In this document: one piece after another, positions 33,211-41,931 of the stretch | Position numbering within the stretch: position 1 is the stretch's first letter | Layout: each line of letters starts with the position of its first letter | Assembly (NCBI GenBank): GCA_021713395.1 | Contig: JAKJJT010000009.1 | Coordinates: 1-64,000 of the forward strand | Origin: Thiotrichales bacterium 19S9-11 | Lineage (GTDB): Bacteria > Pseudomonadota > Gammaproteobacteria > Francisellales > Francisellaceae | DNA: 64,000 bases | Direction: 5' to 3' | Notes under the pieces: generated by a model | Database searches by the model: none | What the model saw: the letters and a program-made list of their open reading frames with translations, nothing else | What the model was told of the DNA's origin: nothing | Translations under genes and position numbers: made by a program

Positions 33211-34646
33211 ACCACATCTAAGTGACGAGCCGCTTTAACATCATCAAGACGACGATTCGGCAAATTATATGGTGCGTTTTTTAAGTAGTCTGGATCTTTT
33301 TTAGCAATTTCTCTGATATCAATCATTGCTTGAATAAACTCATCCATCTGCTCTTTAGTTTCTGTCTCTGTTGGCTCAATTAATAAGCACTCAGGCACTA
33401 ATAATGGGAAGTACATCGTTGGTGCGTGAAGTCCACGGTCAATTAAACACTTAGCAAAGTCAGTTGCTGTCACACCATAATCCTTCTTCTCTTGCTCTAA
33501 AGTGATGATAAATTCGTGCGTTGCACGACGTGATGGAAATGCTGCATTAAAGCCTTCATCTGTCAGGCGCTTTAACATATAGTTAGCATTTAACGTTGCC
33601 ATTTCAGAAACGCGTTTTAAGCCATCTCGACCTAGCATGCGAATATAAATATAAGCACGCAATAAAATACCAGCATTACCAGCAAAAGCAGATAGTCTAC
33701 CAATACTCTGTGGTGTTTCATCTCTAGATGTCAATGCATAACTATCATCAGATTTTTTAACAACAAGCGGTGTTGGCAAGTATAGTTTTAGGCGCTCGGC
33801 ACAAGCAACAGGCCCAGCACCTGGTCCACCACCGCCATGTGGTGTTGCAAAGGTTTTATGTAAGTTTAAATGCATCACATCAAAACCCATATCACCTGGG
33901 CGTGTTTTACCCATAATTGCATTTAAATTGGCGCCATCATAATATAATAAACCACCAACCTCATGAACCATGTCAGCTATTTCTTTAATACGTCTTTCAA
34001 AAACACCTAAAGTTGAAGGATTCGTTAACATAATCCCTGCTGTTTGTGGGCCTAATGCTGCTTTTAGTGCATCAACATCAACATCACCACAAGCTTTTAG
34101 TGTTTTAACTTCACGAACCTTATAACCACACATAATCGCAGTTGCAGGGTTTGTACCATGCGCTGCATCTGGAACAATAATTTCACTACGCTCATGATCA
34201 CTACGGTCCTCATGATAACGACGAATCATAGCAATACCCGCAAACTCACCCTGAGCGCCAGCCATTGGTGCTAATGAAACACCCTTCATACCTGTGATAT
34301 CTAACAAATACTCTTGTAGGTCATACATACAAGCATAAAAGCCTTGTTTCGAGTTATCAGATGCTAATGGATGCTCTTGTAAAAAGTTTGGAATAGACGC
34401 AAACTTATGCGCTGCTCTTGGGTTATATTTCATTGTACAAGAACCCAATGGATAAAAATGCGTATCAATTGAAAAGTTTTTTCTAGATAGCTTTGTAAAA
34501 TGACGAATTGCTTCTAACTCTGACACTTCAGGCAACATTGGACGGTCTTCTCTGATATAGTTTTGATCAATAGAAGACTTGAACTTACCGTAAGGCGCTT
34601 GAGCTGTTGCAAAACGACCTTGCTTAGATTTTTCAAAAATTAGCAT
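33183..34646 (-). CDS. gcvPB: Glycine dehydrogenase (decarboxylating) subunit 2
   Basis: 487 residues, the C-terminal half of P-protein as a separate chain. The PLP lysine is K264 in [30 protein letters not shown] and [12 protein letters not shown] are conserved. With GcvPA it decarboxylates glycine and passes the aminomethyl group to lipoylated GcvH. It starts inside the gcvPA end (7-base overlap), so the two subunits are translationally coupled. Last gene of the operon; a perfect hairpin covers its stop codon. Split P-proteins occur in Francisella, Legionella and Coxiella among gammaproteobacteria. Confidence 0.97.
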   Translation of the reverse strand: MLIFEKSKQGRFATAQAPYGKFKSSIDQNYIREDRPMLPEVSELEAIRHFTKLSRKNFSIDTHFYPLGSCTMKYNPRAAHKFASIPNFLQEHPLASDNSKQGFYACMYDLQEYLLDITGMKGVSLAPMAGAQGEFAGIAMIRRYHEDRSDHERSEIIVPDAAHGTNPATAIMCGYKVREVKTLKACGDVDVDALKAALGPQTAGIMLTNPSTLGVFERRIKEIADMVHEVGGLLYYDGANLNAIMGKTRPGDMGFDVMHLNLHKTFATPHGGGGPGAGPVACAERLKLYLPTPLVVKKSDDSYALTSRDETPQSIGRLSAFAGNAGILLRAYIYIRMLGRDGLKRVSEMATLNANYMLKRLTDEGFNAAFPSRRATHEFIITLEQEKKDYGVTATDFAKCLIDRGLHAPTMYFPLLVPECLLIEPTETETKEQMDEFIQAMIDIREIAKKDPDYLKNAPYNLPNRRLDDVKAARHLDVVYSPEDSGE

Positions 34647-36031
34647 ACGGCAACTCCTTGTGTTTCATTAATTTGACTCAATACAGCCTCTAAGCTTAAC
34701 AAAAAATGGTTATGATCCTCGCTATTATGTACTTCAGTTGAGCAGATCAATAGCATATGATCTAAACGCGGATCCAAGTTACCTAAGTCATAACCTGCCT
34801 GAATATTTTTTTCTGCTAGCTTTTCAATCACTTCAGACGCTTTCACTGGCAATTCAATGACTGTTTCATGGAAGAAATTATGACTAAACTTAGTCTTAAT
34901 ATCTGCCATCTCTGATAATTTTTCTCTTAGGCTTAACATATTGTGATGCGATGCTTTTGCAACTTGCTTTAAGCCTTCAACACCTAAAAGAGATAAGTAA
35001 ATTGTCGCTGCTGTCATTAACAAACCTTGGTTTGTACAAATATTTGACGTTGCTTTAGAGCGACGAATATGCTGCTCACGTGCTTGTAAGGTTAAGCAAA
35101 ATCCATCTTTACCATCACTATCTGTTGTACGTCCAACAATACGTCCTGGCATTTGACGAACAATCGCTTGTTTACAGCTCATAAAGCCAACATAAGGACC
35201 ACCAGATGCTAATGGAATACCTAACGGCTGCCCTTCTCCTACAACAATATCAGCACCATGATTTCCCCAATCACCTGGTGCTTTAATTAAAGCAAGTGAT
35301 GTTGGATTAACTACTGCGATAACTAATGCATTTTGTTCATGCGCCCAGTTTGTAATATCATCTGTTTGTGTTAATTGACCTAAGAAATTAGGCTGAGGGA
35401 TAATAACTGCTGCATAATCATTACCTTCATAAGCTTTTAGCGCATCTAGTGAAGTAAAGCCTTGATCATAATTAAAGTTAACCACTTCAAATGTAATATC
35501 TTGATAAGATGTGATTGATTCTAGTACTTGCATATAATGTGGATGAATGCTATCTGCAATTAAGATTTTCTTACTTTTTGATTTTCTATTCACTCGTACA
35601 GACATTAATACAGCCTCAGCCAGAGCAGATGCTCCGTCATACATCGAAGCATTAGCAACATCCATTTTGGTTAATGATGCAATCATTGTCTGAAACTCAT
35701 AAATCAATTGTAAGTTTCCTTGTGATGCTTCTGCTTGGTATGGTGTGTAAGCTGTCATATATTCGCCTCTAGAAACCAAGTCCCAAATCGCAGCAGGAAT
35801 ATGATGCTGATATGCTCCAGCACCAATAAAGTTTAGTTGCGTTTGGTCTTGTTCGGCTCTCTGATACATCAAGCGAGACATTTCCATCTCATTAATGCCT
35901 TCAGGCACTTCTTTAAAGCCATCAATTCTTAAGGCATTAGGAATTTCATCAAATAAAGCTTCAACATTATCTGCACCAATGGCATCTAACATGCTTTTGA
36001 TATCATCATTTAATTGTGGAATAAAAGGCAT
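34640..36031 (-). CDS. gcvPA: Glycine dehydrogenase (decarboxylating) subunit 1
   Basis: 463 residues, the N-terminal half of P-protein (fold-type I aminotransferase-like, without the PLP lysine). Recognisable parts: [64 protein letters not shown] and [14 protein letters not shown], all standard for GcvPA. It forms the P-protein heterotetramer with GcvPB. It starts 33 bases after gcvH and overlaps gcvPB by 7 bases. ATG at 36031. Confidence 0.97.
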   Translation of the reverse strand: MPFIPQLNDDIKSMLDAIGADNVEALFDEIPNALRIDGFKEVPEGINEMEMSRLMYQRAEQDQTQLNFIGAGAYQHHIPAAIWDLVSRGEYMTAYTPYQAEASQGNLQLIYEFQTMIASLTKMDVANASMYDGASALAEAVLMSVRVNRKSKSKKILIADSIHPHYMQVLESITSYQDITFEVVNFNYDQGFTSLDALKAYEGNDYAAVIIPQPNFLGQLTQTDDITNWAHEQNALVIAVVNPTSLALIKAPGDWGNHGADIVVGEGQPLGIPLASGGPYVGFMSCKQAIVRQMPGRIVGRTTDSDGKDGFCLTLQAREQHIRRSKATSNICTNQGLLMTAATIYLSLLGVEGLKQVAKASHHNMLSLREKLSEMADIKTKFSHNFFHETVIELPVKASEVIEKLAEKNIQAGYDLGNLDPRLDHMLLICSTEVHNSEDHNHFLLSLEAVLSQINETQGVAVC

Positions 36032-36064
36032 TGTTAGTAATCCTTATTATTTATGTTCTTTTGA

Positions 36065-36451
36065 TTAGTCTTCTAGTGCAGTCTCGTAATTTTCAGCATC
36101 TAGTAACTGATCAATTTCTGAAACATCCGATAATTCAATTTTAAATAACCAACCAGCTTCATAAGGGTTGTCATTTACACTATTTGGATTATCAACTAAT
36201 GATTCATTTACTTGAGTAATTGTGCCAGAGACAGGTGTATAAAAATCTGAAGCTGCTTTAACTGATTCAACAACACCAACTTCACTACCAGAGGTTACCG
36301 TATCACCAACTTGTGGTAACTCAACATAAACTAACTCACCAAGTAGTGATTGCGCATGATCTGTAATACCGACTGTTGCAATATTACCATCTTCAACTTT
36401 AACCCACTCATGAGAGTCAGAATATTTTAAACCTTTAACAACTGTACTCAT
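36065..36451 (-). CDS. gcvH: Glycine cleavage system H protein
   Basis: 128 residues, the lipoyl carrier that shuttles the aminomethyl group between P and T proteins. The lipoylated lysine is K65 in VVESVKAASDFY; YSDSHEWVKVEDG at the start and NPYEAGWLFKIE near the end are family hallmarks. Full length. Lies between gcvT (69 bases upstream) and gcvPA. An AGGAG ribosome-binding site precedes the ATG at 36451. Confidence 0.98.
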   Translation of the reverse strand: MSTVVKGLKYSDSHEWVKVEDGNIATVGITDHAQSLLGELVYVELPQVGDTVTSGSEVGVVESVKAASDFYTPVSGTITQVNESLVDNPNSVNDNPYEAGWLFKIELSDVSEIDQLLDAENYETALED

Positions 36452-36520
36452 AATATTAGTCTCCTTTAACTAAATTTAAATTAATTTAACACTTAAAAAC
36501 TTTTAACTTTTTTTAAGCTT

Positions 36521-37648
36521 TCAGTCAGCAACAGCTTCAACTTCATTGTTAATTTGCTTATAAACTACTTTGTTCTTTCTAACAAATGGGTAACTAACCA
36601 TTTCTACACTAAATTGTTTATTTCTCATTTCAACGAAAGCTTGGTGTGCATCAACTGGAATTCTTGCTAAAGCAATTGCTTTATTTAGAGTTGGTGAGAA
36701 AGTACCACTTGTAATAATACCTTTGCCCTTTTCTGTAACGACTGTTTGACCTGAACGCAAAACACCGCGGTCTTGTAAAATCAAGCCAACAAATTGTGTT
36801 TTGATACCTTTGTATTTTTGCTCAATCAAAGCGTCTTTACCAATAAAGTCTCTATCGTCTGTTAAAGATACAGTCCAATCTAAACCACACTCAAATGGCG
36901 TAACTTCATCTGTCATATCATTGCCATATAAGTTTAGACCTGCTTCTAGACGCAAGGTATCACGCGCACCTAAACCGCAAGGTTTAACACCTTGCTCGAA
37001 TAGCTCTTCCCAGAATGCAACGATTTTATCATGCGCTAACATAATTTCAAAACCATCTTCACCTGTATAGCCAGTGCGTGCGATAAAAAACTCTTCCGAC
37101 TTTAATAAGCTAAATGGTTTTAATAGCGCAACATCACGAACCAACTCATCATCTAAAGAAGAAATGACAGCTTCGCGCGCATTAGGGCCTTGAACAGCAA
37201 TAATACTTAAATTATCTTTCACAGTCATTGTCACATCAAACTTAGTTGCAACTTCTTTTAACCAGTTAACATCTTTGCCACGATTGCCTGCATTAACAAC
37301 AAGGCGATAGTAGTTTTCTTCAATGAAATAAACGATTAGATCATCAACAACACCACCTGATTTATTTAACATACAAGTATATAACGCTTTAGACGGCTTA
37401 ATCTTTCTAATATCATTTGCAATTAGATAGCTTAAAAATGCTTGAGATCCGTTCCCTTTAATATCAACTGCTAGCATATGAGCAACATCAAACATCCCTT
37501 TATCTTCTCTAACAAAACGATGCTCTTGAATTTGCGAACCATAGTCACTTGGCATCATCCAGCCAGCAAAAGGTACCATTTTTGCGCCTTGTTCAACATG
37601 CCAGTCATAAAGTGGCGTTTTATGTGTATTTGAGTGATCTAATTCCAT
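36521..37648 (-). CDS. gcvT: Glycine cleavage system T protein (aminomethyltransferase)
   Basis: 375 residues. It releases ammonia and moves the one-carbon unit from GcvH to tetrahydrofolate. HKTPLYDWHVEQGAKMVPFAGWMMP opens the protein; DVAHM, VQGPNAREAV and RTGYTGEDGFEI with the folate-contacting region and GLGARDTLRLEAGLNLYG are all present. It starts only 37 bases after pgi, so it belongs to the same transcript. No glycine riboswitch is visible in that short gap. ATG at 37648. Confidence 0.97.
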   Translation of the reverse strand: MELDHSNTHKTPLYDWHVEQGAKMVPFAGWMMPSDYGSQIQEHRFVREDKGMFDVAHMLAVDIKGNGSQAFLSYLIANDIRKIKPSKALYTCMLNKSGGVVDDLIVYFIEENYYRLVVNAGNRGKDVNWLKEVATKFDVTMTVKDNLSIIAVQGPNAREAVISSLDDELVRDVALLKPFSLLKSEEFFIARTGYTGEDGFEIMLAHDKIVAFWEELFEQGVKPCGLGARDTLRLEAGLNLYGNDMTDEVTPFECGLDWTVSLTDDRDFIGKDALIEQKYKGIKTQFVGLILQDRGVLRSGQTVVTEKGKGIITSGTFSPTLNKAIALARIPVDAHQAFVEMRNKQFSVEMVSYPFVRKNKVVYKQINNEVEAVAD

Positions 37649-37685
37649 AATATTACTCCTAAGCGTTGTCTAAAAATCATATCCT

Positions 37686-39335
37686 TTAACTTGAAAAGTT
37701 TTTTAAATACTTAATTAAATTTGCAGTTGACGCATCATATATTTCATTTGAAGCATCATCTCCTTGTGTTAAGGTTTTTAAAATAGGTTCACCTAAAGCT
37801 TTGCCTAATTCAACACCCCATTGATCAAAGCTATTAATTGACCAAATAATACCTTGTGTAAATATCTTATGCTCATACAAAGCAATTAAAGAGCCTAATG
37901 TTTCTGGCGACAGTTCTGATAACACAATCATATTTGAAGGTCTTGAGCCTGGAATTACTTTATGTGGTGCTAGTTGTTTCGCTTGGTCTTTACTTAGACC
38001 TGATTGAATTAACTCCTTATAGGCCTGATCATAATTTTTTCCAACCATTAAGGCTTGTGCTTGTGCTAATACATTGGCAATCAATGCTTGATGATGTTCA
38101 ACCAAGTGATGATGCGGCTTTCTTGCAATAATAAAATCAACGGGAATTAACAATGTGCCTTGATGTAGTAATTGATGAAAAGCATGTTGCCCATTCGTAC
38201 CAACACCACCCCAAAGTACACTGCCGGTTGTTTGATTGACGGAGTTTCCATCGGTTGCACATGATTTACCATTACTTTCCATATCTGCTTGCTGAAGATA
38301 ATCTGTTAAATAGCAAAGTCGATCATCATAAGGCAAGACAGCCTTAGATTGTGTTTGATTTAAATTACTATAAAAAATCTCAATTAATGCCAAAATCACT
38401 GGCATGTTTTTATCTAATGGTTGATTTAAAAAGTGCCGATCCATTTGATGTGCACCTTTTAATAAAGCGTAAAAATTATCCATACCAATCATTAGTGCAA
38501 TTGGTAAACCAATTACTGACCATAATGAATAACGACCTCCAACCCAATCCCACATATCAAAACGATTTTGATCATCAATGCCAAATGCTTTAACTTTTTC
38601 TGGCTGGCTTGATAATGCAATAAAATGTTTTTTAACAGCACTTTCTTCTGATGCACTCTGAACTAGCCACTCTCTTGCTGTATTTGCATTCATTAAAGTT
38701 TCTTGAGTGGAAAATGACTTTGAAGCAACGATAAATAACGTTGTTTCTGGGTTCAGTTGATTCAGTAGCGCTTCAATTGTGCTGCCATCAACATTAGAAA
38801 TAAAGTGACAATTAAGATTTCCTGTATGGTAAGGTTTTAATGCTTCTACTACCATTTTAGGACCTAAATCAGAACCACCAATTCCGATATTAACTACATC
38901 AGTAATTGCCTTACCACTATAGCCTTGCCACTGACCACTATAAACTGCTTCGACTAATTGAGTCATTTTATCTAATGATGCGTGCACCATTGCAACAACA
39001 TCATCACCATCAACTATCAGGCTATCTGTTTGGGGTCGTCTTAGTGCAGTATGTAAAACGGCTCTATCTTCAGTAAAGTTAATCTTTTCACCAGAGAACA
39101 TCTTATCACGCATAGATTCAACCTGTGCGTTTTGAGCCAGCTCAAGAAGTGTAGATAAAATGCTCTGATCAATATGATTTTTTGAATAGTCTAATAATAT
39201 ATTACAGTCATTCAGCTGGTAATTATCATAACGATTAGGATCGGTGTTAAACAAATTAATCAGTGGCTGCTGCATAATTCTATCTCTTAATTGAGATAAG
39301 TTTTTATATGTTGCTACATTGTCAAAACGCACCAC
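37686..39335 (-). CDS. pgi: Glucose-6-phosphate isomerase
   Basis: 549 residues, equal to E. coli Pgi. It interconverts glucose- and fructose-6-phosphate. Conserved parts: MFSGEKINFTEDRAVLHTALR, NIGIGGSDLGPKM, VASKSFSTQETL, WDWVGGRYSLWSVIGLPIAL (with the PGI signature) and the catalytic GTNGQHAFHQLLHQGT His. The start is a GTG at 39335 that overlaps the thiN stop (TAGTG); the ATG at residue 21 would remove conserved N-terminal helix but remains possible. Couples translation to thiN. Confidence 0.96.
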   Translation of the reverse strand: MVRFDNVATYKNLSQLRDRIMQQPLINLFNTDPNRYDNYQLNDCNILLDYSKNHIDQSILSTLLELAQNAQVESMRDKMFSGEKINFTEDRAVLHTALRRPQTDSLIVDGDDVVAMVHASLDKMTQLVEAVYSGQWQGYSGKAITDVVNIGIGGSDLGPKMVVEALKPYHTGNLNCHFISNVDGSTIEALLNQLNPETTLFIVASKSFSTQETLMNANTAREWLVQSASEESAVKKHFIALSSQPEKVKAFGIDDQNRFDMWDWVGGRYSLWSVIGLPIALMIGMDNFYALLKGAHQMDRHFLNQPLDKNMPVILALIEIFYSNLNQTQSKAVLPYDDRLCYLTDYLQQADMESNGKSCATDGNSVNQTTGSVLWGGVGTNGQHAFHQLLHQGTLLIPVDFIIARKPHHHLVEHHQALIANVLAQAQALMVGKNYDQAYKELIQSGLSKDQAKQLAPHKVIPGSRPSNMIVLSELSPETLGSLIALYEHKIFTQGIIWSINSFDQWGVELGKALGEPILKTLTQGDDASNEIYDASTANLIKYLKNFSS

Positions 39336-40021
39336 TAGATCAACACTCCTTTATCAAAATCTTTATCTTCAATATAAATTAATAAATTACCGCCTGTGTA
39401 ACGCACCGTAACTTCATCTTCTACTGCTATATTCCTTGTACCAATTCTTTTGCCAAATAGCAACGTTTCACCATTTAAGCGGTACATTAAACCCTCACAG
39501 TATATCTTATTTGCCTCAAAAAATGGAATTAAAGATATTTTATGATTTTTAACGTCCTTTAACGTTATTTCTTTATCAAAAAAGAAGAAAACACCATAAC
39601 GATCTCTAAATTCAAGTTGTATTCTATCCTTCCAACTTAGCGCTGTCGATAGATTACCTAAAAAATGATCTGAACTTAAGCCGCTAGCGCCATAAACTAG
39701 CGCTTCTGTAATATCGTATTTTACTAAATATTGCAGCACTTTATCAAAGTCTGTCGTCTCTTGGTCTTTATCATGAATTAATTCAATATGTGATTTAACT
39801 TGATGATCACCAATTGAGTCAAAGTCACCAACAACGGCATTTAAATGCTTTAAAATAATTGGGTTTGTTTGTAACTTTAAATAAGCTCCGTCTGCGCAAA
39901 CAATCAGTTTATCTTGATGTGACTCTAATTCTTTAGCAATAAACTCAAGATTAATCTCGCCATCTAAAATTACAACTGCTTCATTTGATACCTTTGCGCT
40001 TAACAATTGATTCATTCCCAT
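39335..40021 (-). CDS. thiN: Thiamine pyrophosphokinase
   Basis: 228 residues, converting thiamine and ATP to thiamine pyrophosphate. The N-terminal catalytic domain shows CADGAYLKL, VVGDFDSIG and DKDQETTDFDKVL with the acidic Mg-binding residues, and GASGLSSDHFLGNLS; the C-terminal beta domain (about 150-225) binds thiamine. It is the first gene of the thiN-pgi-gcv operon. Proteobacteria with full thiamine synthesis often use ThiL instead, so this enzyme suggests salvage of thiamine. ATG at 40021 (M3 is an alternative). Confidence 0.9.
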   Translation of the reverse strand: MGMNQLLSAKVSNEAVVILDGEINLEFIAKELESHQDKLIVCADGAYLKLQTNPIILKHLNAVVGDFDSIGDHQVKSHIELIHDKDQETTDFDKVLQYLVKYDITEALVYGASGLSSDHFLGNLSTALSWKDRIQLEFRDRYGVFFFFDKEITLKDVKNHKISLIPFFEANKIYCEGLMYRLNGETLLFGKRIGTRNIAVEDEVTVRYTGGNLLIYIEDKDFDKGVLI

Positions 40022-40156
40022 TTAACTAAAATTAATGGCGTATGTAGCCTTATATCGTGAATTTTAATGACTTGCAAGGATTAACAAATGCTCAATTACA
40101 AACTACAATGTAATTAAATAAAATATTTAGATAAAAATCATAAGAATGGCTAAATT

Positions 40157-41041
40157 ATGATTCAAAAGTTAATGGATGACTTCTTAAGCCTTTGTGCTTC
40201 GCAAAATCGTTATAGCGAGCATACGCTGAAAGCCTATGAGCGTGACTTAAATAAGTTCTATCACTTTTATCTCAAACAAAAGATTACTGATACTACATCA
40301 ATTGATCGAATTATCATTCAACGGTTTATCCAGTCACTAAGTAAAGCCGATATTAAACCTAAATCAATCGCAAGAATACTTAGTTCTGTTCGCATTTTTT
40401 TTCAGTATCTTGCAGATAATAATCTAATTAAAAACAACCCTGCCAAATCAGTTAAAGCACCCAAAGCAGCACAGCGTTTACCTAAGCTACTTGAAGTTGA
40501 TCAAACCAAAGCACTTCTCGATCAGCATGTTATTGAGCCAATTGATATTCGAGATCTGGCAATGCTTGAATTAACTTATGCTTGTGGCTTACGTTTAAGT
40601 GAATTAACAAACTTAATATTATCACAAATTGACTTTAGCCAAAAACTTATCAAAGTTCTGGGAAAAGGTGATAAGGAGCGTATTATCCCGATTGGCAAAG
40701 AAGCCATTGATGCATTAAACCGTTGGTTTAAGGTACGCACTAGCTGGGGCGCTAGTTCAGAACATGTATTTATTTCAGAAAAAGGTAAACCCATTAGCCA
40801 ACGTAACATTCAAAAGCGTTTTGAGATTTGGGCCAAACGATTTGGTACTAAGCACATCCACCCCCACATGTTACGTCATGCTTTTGCTTCTCACATACTT
40901 GAATCAAGCAGTAACTTACGTGCTGTGCAAGAGCTTTTAGGACACAAAGATATTTCAACCACACAAATCTATACTCATTTAGATTTTCAACATTTAGCGA
41001 GCGTATATGATCAAGCACACCCTAGAGCTAAAAAGAAATAA
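40157..41041 (+). CDS. xerC: Tyrosine recombinase XerC
   Basis: 294 residues. The SAM-like N-terminal domain (1-90) and catalytic domain carry the full set R146, K170, H237-x-x-R240, H263 and Y272. The ending THLDFQHLASVYDQAHPRAKKK matches XerC and not XerD, whose homologous segment differs. With XerD it resolves chromosome dimers at dif. No att-like repeats or phage genes lie nearby, supporting a housekeeping role. Followed by rsmJ 19 bases later. ATG at 40157. Confidence 0.95.
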   Translation: MIQKLMDDFLSLCASQNRYSEHTLKAYERDLNKFYHFYLKQKITDTTSIDRIIIQRFIQSLSKADIKPKSIARILSSVRIFFQYLADNNLIKNNPAKSVKAPKAAQRLPKLLEVDQTKALLDQHVIEPIDIRDLAMLELTYACGLRLSELTNLILSQIDFSQKLIKVLGKGDKERIIPIGKEAIDALNRWFKVRTSWGASSEHVFISEKGKPISQRNIQKRFEIWAKRFGTKHIHPHMLRHAFASHILESSSNLRAVQELLGHKDISTTQIYTHLDFQHLASVYDQAHPRAKKK

Positions 41042-41060
41042 TATTAATAAAGGATATTTC

Positions 41061-41837
41061 ATGGAAGATAAAATTCAGTTTATTCCGCATAATAAAGATG
41101 ATGTCGACTTTTTTAATGACATAACGGATGGGCTAAAACAAGAAACGCTAGAGTCCAAAATTTTTATTGATAAATTTGAAGCACAAGCCCCTTTTAAACT
41201 TGAGTTTATCGATGAGGCATTAACGCTTTTTCATAAAGACTCTAATCAATCTTATCATATCGACTTTAGCCGCGGAAAAACTTATCATCGTGCGTTTTTT
41301 GATCGCACAAAAAGTCATTTAGTCAAAGCCATTGAAGGGCGGAGTAAAGAAAAGCTTAATATCATTGATGCAACGGCTGGTTTTGGTAGTGATACGTTTA
41401 TTCTTGCTTCTCGCGACCATAAAGTCATTGCGATTGAACAAAACTTAATTGTTTATTTACTACTAAGAGATGCCTTATTTCGAGCCGAAGATAACCCTGA
41501 AACACAACCTGTTGCGCAAAATATTACACTACTTTATGGTAACGCTGCTGACTTAATTGAAAACTACCCTAATCATAATGATATTATCTATTTAGATCCT
41601 ATGTTCCCATTTTCAAAAAAATCAGCCAAAGTTCAAAAAGAGATGCAACTTTTACAAGCGATTAATCATCATAGAACTGATGATGAGACTAATGACAAAA
41701 ACTTATTTGAGGCGGCGATTCAACATGCAAAAAAAGTCATCGTTAAACGCCCTGCCTCAGGTCCTTATTTGGCTGATAAAAAACCTTCATCATCTTTAAC
41801 CGGCAAATCCAATCGGTTTGATATTTATGCGAGATAA
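41061..41837 (+). CDS. rsmJ: 16S rRNA (guanine1516-N2)-methyltransferase
   Basis: 258 residues from the ATG at 41061, chosen because AAAGGA stands 8 bases before it and the longer frame from 41007 overlaps xerC. It methylates G1516 of 16S rRNA with SAM. The SAM site is IIDATAGFGSDTFILAS, the acidic strand is VIAIEQN, and the catalytic loop DIIYLDPMFPFSKKSAKVQKEM is diagnostic for RsmJ/YhiQ. Length is typical. Probably co-transcribed with xerC. Confidence 0.95.
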   Translation: MEDKIQFIPHNKDDVDFFNDITDGLKQETLESKIFIDKFEAQAPFKLEFIDEALTLFHKDSNQSYHIDFSRGKTYHRAFFDRTKSHLVKAIEGRSKEKLNIIDATAGFGSDTFILASRDHKVIAIEQNLIVYLLLRDALFRAEDNPETQPVAQNITLLYGNAADLIENYPNHNDIIYLDPMFPFSKKSAKVQKEMQLLQAINHHRTDDETNDKNLFEAAIQHAKKVIVKRPASGPYLADKKPSSSLTGKSNRFDIYAR

Positions 41838-41931
41838 GAATTTATTTATCAAGACTACTTTTAAAGGTATACTCTGTTCCTCATACTTATAAAATTTTAG
41901 TTTATTTTTTGCAATAAAACTCTAATTATGC

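Noticed and set aside
36452-37685. Glycine riboswitch before gcvT
   Set aside because: Only 37 bases separate pgi and gcvT, too few for an aptamer, and no conserved motif is seen.
40157-41041. Phage-type integrase
   Set aside because: The C-terminus matches XerC closely and no attachment repeats or phage genes are near.
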